Of a stretch of DNA of 10,971 nt, positions 1 through 7,321 are shown piece by piece. Source of the DNA: Candidatus Sulfotelmatobacter sp. Lineage in GTDB: Bacteria > Acidobacteriota > Terriglobia > Terriglobales > SbA1. Where the stretch lies: contig JASLEQ010000040.1 of NCBI GenBank assembly GCA_030151135.1, positions 1 to 10,971 of the forward strand. Direction: 5' to 3'. Each line of letters starts with the position of its first letter. Positions within the stretch are counted from its first letter, which is position 1. The translations under genes and the position numbers were made by a program. Under the pieces are notes generated by a model. The model made no database searches and had not been told where the DNA came from. It saw nothing but the letters and a program-made list of their open reading frames with translations.

Positions 1-1414
<1,414 letters not shown>

Positions 1415-1421
1415 GATTCTC

Positions 1422-1442
1422 CTTGAGTGTAACTCGCTCAAG
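1422..1442 (-). promoter_or_regulatory. HAIR-like operator (HspR-type inverted repeat) in front of lon
   Basis: Read on the lon strand, the site is CTTGAGC, seven bases, ACTCAAG. The established HspR-associated inverted repeat (HAIR) is CTTGAGT-N7-ACTCAAG, so 13 of 14 arm positions and the exact spacer length match. HspR is a MerR-family repressor of dnaK, clpB and, in actinomycetes, lon. Here the repeat ends 8 bases before the ATG, covers the expected transcription start just downstream of a TATCAT box (1448-1453), and overlaps the Shine-Dalgarno sequence. That position fits repression. No hspR gene is visible in the window, so regulator identity is inference. Confidence 0.62.
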
Positions 1443-1447
1443 TTTAG

Positions 1448-1453
1448 ATGATA
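1448..1453 (-). promoter_or_regulatory. candidate -10 box of the lon promoter
   Basis: TATCAT on the reverse strand matches TATAAT at five of six positions and lies so that transcription would start near 1441, at the edge of the HAIR-like repeat, giving a leader of about 27 bases. No convincing -35 hexamer is seen 15 to 18 bases upstream; GCCTGAAAC near 1467-1475 faintly recalls a heat-shock sigma -35 element. It is supported mainly by its position relative to the operator. Confidence 0.3.
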
Positions 1454-1683
1454 CCCTAGCGGAAAAGTTTCAGGCGGGACTTCTGCCTGCGGGTCTTCGG
1501 ATTCCATCTACCTCGATTGGAGCAGTATGTGTCTAAGGTGCAGAGGCTACCGCGCAGGATGCCCACAAGCAAGGGTAAATTTCGGGCGGTGCGACTTCGG
1601 TCACTTGGAAGGTAAAAAAGAGCGCGCCAGATCCGACGACCTCGTCATTCGAGAGCTGGTTCAATCCATCGGATATTCAGGAC

Positions 1684-1713
1684 GTGCGGGCAATCCGCGA
1701 TAGACGCCCGCAC
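1684..1713. repeat. 8-bp perfect inverted repeat (hairpin) after the small secreted protein gene
   Basis: GTGCGGGC (1684-1691) and GCCCGCAC (1706-1713) are perfect reverse complements separated by 14 bases. The repeat starts 5 bases beyond the stop codon of the leftward gene at 1719-2078, so it probably helps end that transcript or protects its 3' end. On that strand no T-run follows the stem, so it is not a classical intrinsic terminator. The rest of the gap between lon and this gene (1454-1683) shows no gene I can support. Confidence 0.45.
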
Positions 1714-1718
1714 CTCTC

Positions 1719-2078
1719 TTAAAAGACGTGCTTGGCCGTGTCTCCGCCGAATGTCAATTCGCGCAGCACGCGCTCATTCGTCGAAGTTGTTTCGTACACT
1801 GCTCCGTTGTTCTCGGCTTTCTTGCTTAGGGGAACCAGGGTGCACTTCACGTGGAACACTTCTTTGCGGCCGACCCGCTCGAAATTCATGACGTGGTCCT
1901 CACCCGCCATGCTATGCCGGACAACGTATTCGCCCGCCGGAAGGACTTGAGTGCCTATGCGAACGGGGGACTCGAACTTGACACGGTTCACATCATGTAT
2001 TCCTAACTTGTTTGTAGAAGCCAGAGCTACCGCGCACAGGATGAGCACAAATATGCTCACCATCTTCGAAAAACGCAT
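1719..2078 (-). CDS. small secreted protein of unknown function, acidobacterial LPAGEY type
   Basis: The product has 119 residues. It opens with MRFSKM, a hydrophobic stretch VSIFVLILCAVALA and a likely signal-peptidase site after ALAS, so it should be exported. The mature part is a small beta-rich domain with the hallmark VRIGTQVLPAGEYVVRH followed by a strand with MNFERV and a C-terminal ELTFGGD. Short exported proteins with a TxLPAGEYxV core are numerous in Acidobacteriota; I know no assigned function. The start at 2078 is chosen because AGGAGG stands six bases upstream; an in-frame ATG at 2120 would add 14 residues and bury the signal peptide. It stands alone, 126 bases after pheA, with a possible TAAAAT -10 box at 2132-2137. 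No cysteine pair or catalytic motif is obvious in the mature chain. Confidence 0.8.
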   Translation of the reverse strand: MRFSKMVSIFVLILCAVALASTNKLGIHDVNRVKFESPVRIGTQVLPAGEYVVRHSMAGEDHVMNFERVGRKEVFHVKCTLVPLSKKAENNGAVYETTSTNERVLRELTFGGDTAKHVF

Positions 2079-2131
2079 GTGAAACCTCCTAATGGAAATG
2101 CCTGCTGTGGTCATCAGCATCGGACGGAATT

Positions 2132-2137
2132 ATTTTA
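2132..2137 (-). promoter_or_regulatory. candidate -10 box for the small secreted protein gene
   Basis: TAAAAT on the reverse strand matches the -10 consensus at five of six positions inside an unusually AT-rich patch (2129-2138). It lies 54 bases before the start codon at 2078. No good -35 hexamer is found at the usual distance, so this is a weak assignment. Confidence 0.25.
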
Positions 2138-2167
2138 GGAAGCCGTGCAGTCTCGTCCTGTACGTCC

Positions 2168-2187
2168 GGTCACAGCCACGTGTGACC
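2168..2187. repeat. 7-bp perfect inverted repeat between pheA and the downstream gene
   Basis: GGTCACA (2168-2174) and TGTGACC (2181-2187) enclose the six bases GCCACG. The repeat begins 17 bases past the pheA stop codon. In pheA orientation it would form a 7-bp stem with a six-base loop but is followed by GGACG rather than a T-run, so it may be a factor-dependent end, a processing site, or an operator for the small gene downstream. Confidence 0.35.
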
Positions 2188-2204
2188 CAAAACGACTAAC
2201 CACG

Positions 2205-3044
2205 TCAGGCGGCGCGGTAAACGCCAAGGACTTTCACAAATTCAGCCACTTCCTTCAGGTGGCGCAACGCATTTGCGGCCGGTTCATCGTCACCGCGCAA
2301 GAAATCCACGTAAAAAACGTATTCCCACGGACGGCCACGCATCGGACGCGACTCGATCTTGCTCAGACTGATGTCGCGCAACGCAAAAACGCTGAGGGAC
2401 TTGAACAACGCCCCCGGAGTGTTCCTGACCTGAAACGCAATCGAGGTCTTGTTTGCCCCTTTCGGAATCAGACGCCGGTAATCCGCGATACCCTTCCGTT
2501 TCGAGGAAAACCTTCGGATCACAAAAAACCGCGTGAAATTGCGCTTATCGTCCTCCACGCCCGCTCGCAGGATCTTGGCACCATATTCTCGTGCTGCCTG
2601 TTGCCCGGCAATACCCGCTGCATCGGTTAAGTGCTGCGCCCTCACATGCTTCACACTGCCAGCCGTGTCATAAAACGGCTCCGGCTGTATTTGAGGATTG
2701 GTGCGGAAAAATTCGCGGCATTGGTCCAGCGCCACGGGGTGCGAAAGTACCCGTTTCAGCGCACTGAGCTTTACGCCCGGCTCCGCCATCACGTTATGCA
2801 CGATTCGCAGCAGGTATTCGCCTTGGATGAAAACGTTTCTCGAGACCAGCAGGTCCGCGTGTTCTGCCACCGTGCCGGCTAGAGTGTTCTCGATCGGAAT
2901 CACCGCCGCTTGCACCGACCCTGCTTCGACTCTGTCGAACACCTCCGCCGACCGCATGCACGGAACCACGGTGCACTGCGGAAGCATCCGGCCTGCGGCC
3001 TCGTGACTGAATGAACCGCGCTCCCCCTGGATTGCAACTTTCAT
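2205..3044 (-). CDS. pheA: prephenate dehydratase (monofunctional, with ACT domain)
   Basis: The enzyme converts prephenate to phenylpyruvate with loss of water and CO2, the committed step to phenylalanine, in the cytoplasm. The 279-residue product shows the prephenate dehydratase fold from residue 2 (VAIQGERGSFSHEAA), the substrate-site stretch VIPIENTLAGTV at 48-59, and the catalytic TRF motif at 171-173 (NFTRFFVI). A C-terminal ACT domain (about 199-275) carries the phenylalanine-binding GAL at 211-213 and ESRP at 231-234, so feedback inhibition by phenylalanine is expected. There is no chorismate mutase domain, unlike the E. coli fusion. The ATG at 3044 fits the family N-terminus exactly, although no good Shine-Dalgarno sequence precedes it; the open frame continues upstream to 3194 with unconvincing sequence. 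It lies 74 bases downstream of the GNAT gene and may be cotranscribed. No phenylalanine-rich leader peptide is seen in that gap. Confidence 0.95.
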   Translation of the reverse strand: MKVAIQGERGSFSHEAAGRMLPQCTVVPCMRSAEVFDRVEAGSVQAAVIPIENTLAGTVAEHADLLVSRNVFIQGEYLLRIVHNVMAEPGVKLSALKRVLSHPVALDQCREFFRTNPQIQPEPFYDTAGSVKHVRAQHLTDAAGIAGQQAAREYGAKILRAGVEDDKRNFTRFFVIRRFSSKRKGIADYRRLIPKGANKTSIAFQVRNTPGALFKSLSVFALRDISLSKIESRPMRGRPWEYVFYVDFLRGDDEPAANALRHLKEVAEFVKVLGVYRAA

Positions 3045-3105
3045 GAGAGGAAAGTTATCTGGATTGTTGCAGCAAGCGCAATGGAATTCGAGTCTTTGTT
3101 TCAGA

Positions 3106-3119
3106 ACCCGCTGGCGGGT
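3106..3119. repeat. tight GC-rich hairpin at the 3' end of the GNAT gene
   Basis: ACCCGC (3106-3111) and GCGGGT (3114-3119) are perfect reverse complements with only two bases between them, so in RNA the stem would be five pairs with a four-base loop. It touches the stop codon of the acetyltransferase gene. No T-run follows in the leftward direction, so transcription into pheA is not excluded. Confidence 0.3.
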
Positions 3120-3577
3120 CAATGGGTTTGCAATTCGTTCAGCCGCTTCTTCAGAACGAGCGCATCGACACCGTTCGAGTAATAGCGAGGCCACGTGCCG
3201 ACGACGTTGTATCCATGCCGCTTGTAGAAGGCCAGCGCGCCAAGATTGTCGACCGCTGTTTCCAGGTTCACCGTCTGGCTGCCCATGGAAACTAGCCGCC
3301 GCTCGGCAGCGGTTAGCAGCATCGATCCTACTCCAAGCCGACGAGCCTCCGAACTCACGTCAATCGTGATGATGTGTCCAACTTTCCCGCTATGGACGAC
3401 CACAAACCCTTCAATCCGTTCTTCATTGACGGCAACCAGGGTGAACGAACCTTCACCGCGAATGAACCCCCGTAACTCTAGCTTCGAATATGCGATTCCG
3501 GGTGCAAAGCAGGTTTGATCCAGGTGCCAGAGCAGGTCGAAGTCCCCGGGCTCGAAATCTCGAATCTTGGCCGCCAC
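3119..3577 (-). CDS. GNAT-family N-acetyltransferase, RimI-like
   Basis: GNAT enzymes transfer an acetyl group from acetyl-CoA to an amine. From the chosen GTG the product has 152 residues, the usual RimI size. The fold is visible in order: IRDFEPGDFDLLWHLDQ (beta1-alpha1), TLVAVNEERIEGFVVVHS (beta2-beta3), IITIDVSSEARRLGVGSMLL with the acetyl-CoA-binding R-R-x-G-x-G motif, and NLGALAFYKRHGYNVVG, the conserved C-terminal Asn/Tyr segment. The substrate cannot be told; RimI acetylates ribosomal protein S18, but many look-alikes act on other substrates. The start is uncertain: the frame stays open to a TTG at 3736, which would give 205 residues, but the extra 53 residues precede the fold and neither start has a Shine-Dalgarno sequence. 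A TACAAT box seven bases before the GTG would permit a leaderless message. It reads into pheA with a 74-base gap. Confidence 0.8.
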   Translation of the reverse strand: MAAKIRDFEPGDFDLLWHLDQTCFAPGIAYSKLELRGFIRGEGSFTLVAVNEERIEGFVVVHSGKVGHIITIDVSSEARRLGVGSMLLTAAERRLVSMGSQTVNLETAVDNLGALAFYKRHGYNVVGTWPRYYSNGVDALVLKKRLNELQTH

Positions 3578-3584
3578 GAATCGT

Positions 3585-3590
3585 ATTGTA
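3585..3590 (-). promoter_or_regulatory. candidate -10 box for a leaderless GNAT transcript
   Basis: TACAAT on the reverse strand matches the -10 consensus at five of six positions in an AT-rich patch. Seven bases separate it from the GTG at 3577, so transcription would begin at about the start codon. No clear -35 element is seen. It would make no sense if the longer TTG start at 3736 is used. Confidence 0.22.
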
Positions 3591-3768
3591 GTTTGTAGCG
3601 CTTGAATCGACTGCAAAGAAGTCCGTCGATCTTCACCGTACCAGGCGCGCCCTCCGATTTCGGCGATCAATTGCGACTTTTCCTTCAAGGAGGCGATTCC
3701 TGTCTCGGTTTTCCACAGCTGGCCGGCCTTACCCAATGAAAACTTGCTGATTAGAGACCATTGTCCAC

Positions 3769-3798
3769 TTGTCGCACCCGCAACCTCAGACGTACCAT
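3769..3798 (+). promoter_or_regulatory. candidate promoter for the gene at 3828
   Basis: TTGTCG (3769-3774) and TACCAT (3793-3798) are separated by 18 bases; each matches its sigma-70-type consensus at four of six positions. Transcription would start near 3805, about 23 bases before the GTG start codon. The gap lies between genes pointing away from each other, so a promoter is expected here, but the match is modest. Confidence 0.25.
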
Positions 3799-3827
3799 CG
3801 GCATCAGAGGGTTAGGCGAAGACGGCT

Positions 3828-4487
3828 GTGGGACGCCTTCTAGTAATCGACGTCATTTGTGTGGTGGTTTTGCTCGGGGGATGGTACGTCCTTTTCGCAG
3901 CTTACAACCGCCGCCGCGGCGCGGAAGCCCTCCGCTGGATACAGTCCGCTTGCGCCGGAAGAGGCCGCATCACCGATTTTCGCTGGCTAAACAGTTCCCG
4001 CCTGCATGCCCACTTGCAGTTCCCTTCCCGCAGCTTCGAAAACGCCCGCGTCGTTCTTAAATTCCGTCCTCGCCCGTTGCCCATGCATTGGATCCTCAAC
4101 CGTTTGCACAAGCAGAAGGAAACTCTTACCTTTGAGGCCGACCTGGGCGGCGCTCCTGCTTTCCACCTCGAAGTAGTCCGCCATCGCTGGTGCGCTCACA
4201 GCCGCGGCGTGGTCAGCCGCAAGCGCCACGAACGCGATTGGGACATCTATGAGCCAGGACCGATAGTTCTTACCACTCGTACGCACTGGAAAGATGATTC
4301 AACCTCCGAACTCAATACCCTGATGACCGTTCGCCAGCAGGATGTGCTTCAGGTTCGCTTTCGCCCTGAATCCCCGCAATTCTCTGCGACCATTGCGTTA
4401 GACGCGCTGCATGACCCACGCACGGCCGCCGGATTTCTCTCCACACTCCGGGAACTCGCGTCTGGCGCGTCGACCCACCATCAGTAA
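3828..4487 (+). CDS. membrane-anchored protein of unknown function
   Basis: The 219-residue product begins with one strongly hydrophobic segment (about residues 4-25, LLVIDVICVVVLLGGWYVLF) followed by an arginine-rich stretch (NRRRG), which predicts a single N-terminal transmembrane helix with the bulk of the protein on the cytoplasmic side. The soluble part is rich in Arg, His and Trp and includes RPRPLPMHWILNRL and the segment KQKETLTFEADL. I recognise no enzyme motif, zinc ligand set or nucleotide-binding loop. The coding frame is credible: 220 codons without a stop, and an N-terminal membrane anchor. The GTG at 3828 is the start that keeps the hydrophobic segment at the N-terminus; its Shine-Dalgarno sequence is poor. 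It is followed after 82 bases by the M50 protease gene on the same strand, so a shared transcript is possible. Confidence 0.72.
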   Translation: MGRLLVIDVICVVVLLGGWYVLFAAYNRRRGAEALRWIQSACAGRGRITDFRWLNSSRLHAHLQFPSRSFENARVVLKFRPRPLPMHWILNRLHKQKETLTFEADLGGAPAFHLEVVRHRWCAHSRGVVSRKRHERDWDIYEPGPIVLTTRTHWKDDSTSELNTLMTVRQQDVLQVRFRPESPQFSATIALDALHDPRTAAGFLSTLRELASGASTHHQ

Positions 4488-4569
4488 ACCGCGATCTCCA
4501 GTTACTTCCGTCCCGTTCGCCCGGCCCGAAGTTTTCGCTATTGGCACTGCAATCCAGTAGACTGCGCTC

Positions 4570-5502
4570 ATGGGCCGCCAGAACTCTTTCCGGATCTTCA
4601 GCTACTCCGGAATCGACGTGTTTCTTCACTGGTCCTGGTTCCTGGTCGCAATCTACGAGATCGAGACCCGGTCGGGCCGTTACTCGTCAGTCGCATGGAA
4701 TGTTCTCGAATACCTGGCTCTCTTCCTGATCGTCACTCTTCACGAGTTTGGTCACGCTCTCGCATGTCGCCAGGTTGGAGGGCGCGTGAACCGCATCGTG
4801 CTCTGGCCGCTCGGCGGCGTGGCCTACGTTGATCCGCCTCAACGTCCCGGCGCCACATTGTGGAGTATTGCGGCCGGGCCGTTGGTAAATGTGGCGCTGG
4901 TTCCCGTATTTCTTATCGCCGTCGCGGCCGCAGAATCGGCTGGCCTGCCGTCCCGATCTCATGACGCTTACGCCTTGCTCCTGACCATCTCCAAGATTAA
5001 CTTGTGGTTGCTCGTCTTCAACATACTTCCCGTTTATCCATTGGATGGAGGCCAAATCCTCCGCTCACTGCTGTGGTTCGTGCTGGGACGCGCGCGCAGC
5101 CTGATGGCCGCTGCCTCTATCGGATTGCTCGGTGTTGCCGCTTTCATTGCCTACGCGGTCTGGATGCAGGACATCTGGCTGGGCTTGATTTCCGTTTATA
5201 TGGGAATGAATTGCTGGGGCGGGTTCAAACATGCCCGTCACCTCCTCGGGATCGCCAAGCTGCCCCGCCGCGACGGTTACACCTGCCCCTCCTGCAATGC
5301 AGCGCCTCCAGTTGGGAATTATTGGAGATGCAGCCAGTGCGGACAATCCTTCGACACATTCGCGACCGGAGCCGTCTGCCCCAGCTGCAAATCGCAATTC
5401 CCGGCGACCCAGTGCCTCGATTGCGGACGCCAGCACGCCCTGCCCGCTTGGAATTCCGGAACTTTCGTCGGAAGCTTCGTGAGCCATTCTCCGACTCCCT
5501 GA
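4570..5502 (+). CDS. M50 (site-2-type) membrane metalloprotease fused to a double zinc ribbon
   Basis: Site-2 proteases are zinc enzymes that cleave substrates within the membrane. The 310-residue product has the zinc-binding HEFGH motif at 58-62 inside a hydrophobic segment, the conserved small-residue segment AAGPLVN at 101-107, and the third motif NILPVYPLDGG at 151-161 whose Asp159 is the expected third zinc ligand. Four to six transmembrane segments cover residues 15-220. There is no PDZ or CBS domain. After residue 235 the chain becomes hydrophilic and holds four CxxC pairs (C239/C242, C254/C257, C270/C273, C282/C285), enough for two zinc ribbons, probably on the cytoplasmic side. The core is that of the compact M50 group found in many bacteria; the ribbon tail may bind substrate, a partner or nucleic acid (inference). 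The ATG at 4570 has no strong Shine-Dalgarno sequence. The gene ends in an intrinsic terminator that includes its stop codon. Confidence 0.9.
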   Translation: MGRQNSFRIFSYSGIDVFLHWSWFLVAIYEIETRSGRYSSVAWNVLEYLALFLIVTLHEFGHALACRQVGGRVNRIVLWPLGGVAYVDPPQRPGATLWSIAAGPLVNVALVPVFLIAVAAAESAGLPSRSHDAYALLLTISKINLWLLVFNILPVYPLDGGQILRSLLWFVLGRARSLMAAASIGLLGVAAFIAYAVWMQDIWLGLISVYMGMNCWGGFKHARHLLGIAKLPRRDGYTCPSCNAAPPVGNYWRCSQCGQSFDTFATGAVCPSCKSQFPATQCLDCGRQHALPAWNSGTFVGSFVSHSPTP

Positions 5503-5513
5503 GTCGTTCTTTT
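5492..5513 (+). terminator. intrinsic terminator overlapping the stop codon of the M50 gene
   Basis: CGACTC (5492-5497) and GAGTCG (5501-5506) form a perfect six-pair stem with a CCT loop, followed by TTCTTTT (5507-5513). The TGA stop codon at 5500-5502 sits at the loop and first stem bases, so terminating ribosomes would cover the left arm. It separates the M50 gene from the glutamine synthetase. Confidence 0.6.
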
Positions 5514-5735
5514 CCGCAGCGTCGTGCGATCTAGCAGATATCCCTTGCTGCCAGTCGTGCTAACCCCAACGTGATGCGCAAGAAGTTGATCTCACAATTC
5601 TTCGCTTGCAACGCAACATGCCAGCATCGGCGCAACTTCACGACGCTCACAAATAAATCCCTTTTATGCCGCACATCAGCTTTTTCGATTGGCGGTACCA
5701 GCGCCCTCGCGCTATCCTTCCGAGTTCCAAGTCCT

Positions 5736-5756
5736 GTTGAAACCAGCCATTTCAAC
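5736..5756. promoter_or_regulatory. perfect 7-7-7 inverted repeat upstream of glutamine synthetase, possible operator
   Basis: GTTGAAA (5736-5742), CCAGCCA and TTTCAAC (5750-5756) form a perfect dyad that ends 67 bases before the start codon. A possible -10 box, TATTAG (5771-5776), follows 14 bases later, so a bound protein would block or contact polymerase. The spacing resembles the GlnR/TnrA box (TGTnA-N7-TnACA), but the arm sequence does not fit that consensus. The remainder of the 5514-5823 gap has no gene or RNA that I can support. Confidence 0.33.
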
Positions 5757-5823
5757 TTCCCGGTTTCGTGTATTAGTTTGCTCAAAATCTCGCAACAACA
5801 TCGAAGGAGACTGATCGACATCC

Positions 5824-7254
5824 ATGTCTACTGAACTCCGCAACTTCCTCGCACTGTCCTACGACGAACTGGAAGAACTCAACCTGAAGGCGAAGGAGCA
5901 GCGCAGGAATCGAGTCGCGCCCGACAAGATCCGCGAAGAGCGCACCAAATATCTCTCGGACGAGAAGCGCATCAAGGCCGTGACCGTGCTCTTCAGCGAC
6001 CTCGAAGGCCGCCTCCACATGCTCGATTACGATAAGAAATTCCTGCTGAAGAGCTGGGACAATCTCACCTTCGACGGCTCCTCGATCCGCGGGTTCACAG
6101 CGCAGCGCGAAAGCGATCTCCGTCTCGGCATCGATTGGGGTTCGTTCTACTGGGCTCCCGCCGACGTCTTCGGTTCCGGCAAAGTGCTGGTGTTTGGCGA
6201 GGTCATCGACAAAGGCGGTACCTCCTACTCCGGCGATATCCGTGGTGTGCTCAAGAATTATGCGAACGATCTCTTCGAAAAGAAGGGCTATACCCTGAAC
6301 GCCGCCAACGAAATTGAAGGCTTCCTCTTCAAGGGCGCCGACGCCGAGCGGCACTTCCACGAAAGCGGCAAGTTCGAATACGTCAACACCGGCGGCTACT
6401 ATCACTCTCTCCCCGGAGATCCACTGCGCACTTTCATCGACACGACCGCCGAAGTGCAGCGCTCAATGGGATTCCAGAACGAGAAGGATCACCCCGAGGT
6501 CGCGCCCTCACAATTCGAGATCAACTACGGCTATGGTGAAGTGATCGCCGCCGCCGATCAGATCCAGCTCTACAAATTGATTTGCCGCCAGGTCGCCACT
6601 CACATGGGCCTGACCGCATCTTTTCTCCCCAAGCCAGTGGTCGGCGTAAATGGCAGCGGCATGCACACCAACGTTTCGATTAGCGAGAAAGGCAAGAATC
6701 TGTTCTGGGACGCCAAGGGCGAGGAAAAGCTCAGCAAGCTTGGATGGGCCTTCACCGACCGCATCCTGACCCATGGCAATGATATCTGCCTGCTGTTGAA
6801 TCCCAGCGTCAACGCTTATCGCCGCCTCGATCCGCATTTCGAGGCCCCCAACCAGATCAAGGCCTCGGCAACCGACCGCGGGTCGATGGTTCGCATCCCC
6901 ATCGGCAACGAGAAGAGCATGCGCGTCGAAGTACGCTCGGTCGCTCCCGACGCCAATCCTTACATGGTCATGCTGGCAGTCTTCAAAACCGGGCTCGACG
7001 GCGAGACCTCCAAGATCAAGAATCTCCGCCAAGCCGAACGCTATCTGCCGGATAACATCTATACCGCCATCGAGGACTTCCGCAAGGCGGATTGGACAAC
7101 AAAGCTCTTGGGCGAAGACGTGAAAACCCGCTACGCCGACCTAAAACAAGCCTCCGCCGACCGTTGCCCCCGCGCCCTGGGAACGTTCGTCAAACCCCAG
7201 GAAGTGCAATTTCATCACGAGGTTTACAACCAGTTTCTCTGGAATCTGTTCTAA
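5824..7254 (+). CDS. glnA: glutamine synthetase, type I-like
   Basis: The enzyme joins ammonia to glutamate using ATP and is the main entry of nitrogen into metabolism; type I forms are cytoplasmic dodecamers. The 476-residue product (E. coli 468) keeps the active-site landmarks: FDGSS with Asp84; NEIEGF with Glu163 and Glu165; PEVAPSQFEI with Glu225 and Glu232; NGSGMH with Asn276 and His281; FEAP with Glu340; DRGSMVRIP with Arg352 and Arg357; and RVEVR with Glu369 and Arg371. The sequence around them is divergent from the proteobacterial enzyme (for example NEIEGF in place of EPEFF). Tyr413 in NIYTAI lies where type I enzymes carry the adenylylated tyrosine, but the surrounding NLYDLP motif is not kept, so that control is doubtful. 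AAGGAG (5805-5810) lies an unusual 13 bases upstream of the ATG. No glnB or amtB neighbours are present. The gene ends in a strong terminator. Confidence 0.94.
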   Translation: MSTELRNFLALSYDELEELNLKAKEQRRNRVAPDKIREERTKYLSDEKRIKAVTVLFSDLEGRLHMLDYDKKFLLKSWDNLTFDGSSIRGFTAQRESDLRLGIDWGSFYWAPADVFGSGKVLVFGEVIDKGGTSYSGDIRGVLKNYANDLFEKKGYTLNAANEIEGFLFKGADAERHFHESGKFEYVNTGGYYHSLPGDPLRTFIDTTAEVQRSMGFQNEKDHPEVAPSQFEINYGYGEVIAAADQIQLYKLICRQVATHMGLTASFLPKPVVGVNGSGMHTNVSISEKGKNLFWDAKGEEKLSKLGWAFTDRILTHGNDICLLLNPSVNAYRRLDPHFEAPNQIKASATDRGSMVRIPIGNEKSMRVEVRSVAPDANPYMVMLAVFKTGLDGETSKIKNLRQAERYLPDNIYTAIEDFRKADWTTKLLGEDVKTRYADLKQASADRCPRALGTFVKPQEVQFHHEVYNQFLWNLF

Positions 7255-7275
7255 AGCACTGCAGTTCTGCCAGCG

Positions 7276-7309
7276 GGCGCCTTGGCGAAAGCCGGGGCGC
7301 CTCCTTTTT
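7276..7309 (+). terminator. strong intrinsic terminator of glutamine synthetase
   Basis: The left arm 7276-7286 (GGCGCCTTGGC) pairs fully with 7291-7301 (GCCGGGGCGCC), giving eleven pairs of which two are G-U, closed by a GAAA tetraloop (7287-7290), and is followed by TCCTTTTT (7302-7309). It starts 21 bases after the glnA stop codon and ends 12 bases before the end of the convergent gene. On the opposite strand no T-run follows the stem, so it should act mainly on glnA. Confidence 0.88.
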
Positions 7310-7321
7310 GCGCACCCAACG

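Noticed and set aside
2145..2630. 161-codon rightward open frame
   Set aside because: It is antisense to the ACT-domain end of pheA, with no recognisable domain.
3045..3118. Possible phenylalanine leader-peptide attenuator ahead of pheA
   Set aside because: No short ORF with a run of Phe codons and no alternative terminator hairpin with a T-run is present.
4541..4552. TTGGCAC followed by TGCAA resembling a sigma-54 promoter ahead of the M50 gene
   Set aside because: The GG and GC elements are six bases apart, not the ten to eleven that sigma-54 requires.
5004..5534. 176-codon rightward frame over the M50 gene
   Set aside because: It is an out-of-frame shadow of the M50 protease; the true frame has HEFGH, the PLDGG motif and the CxxC pairs.
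5782..6405. 207-codon leftward open frame rich in Val, Ala and Glu
   Set aside because: It is antisense to glutamine synthetase; its composition is what the complement of a GC-rich coding strand gives.
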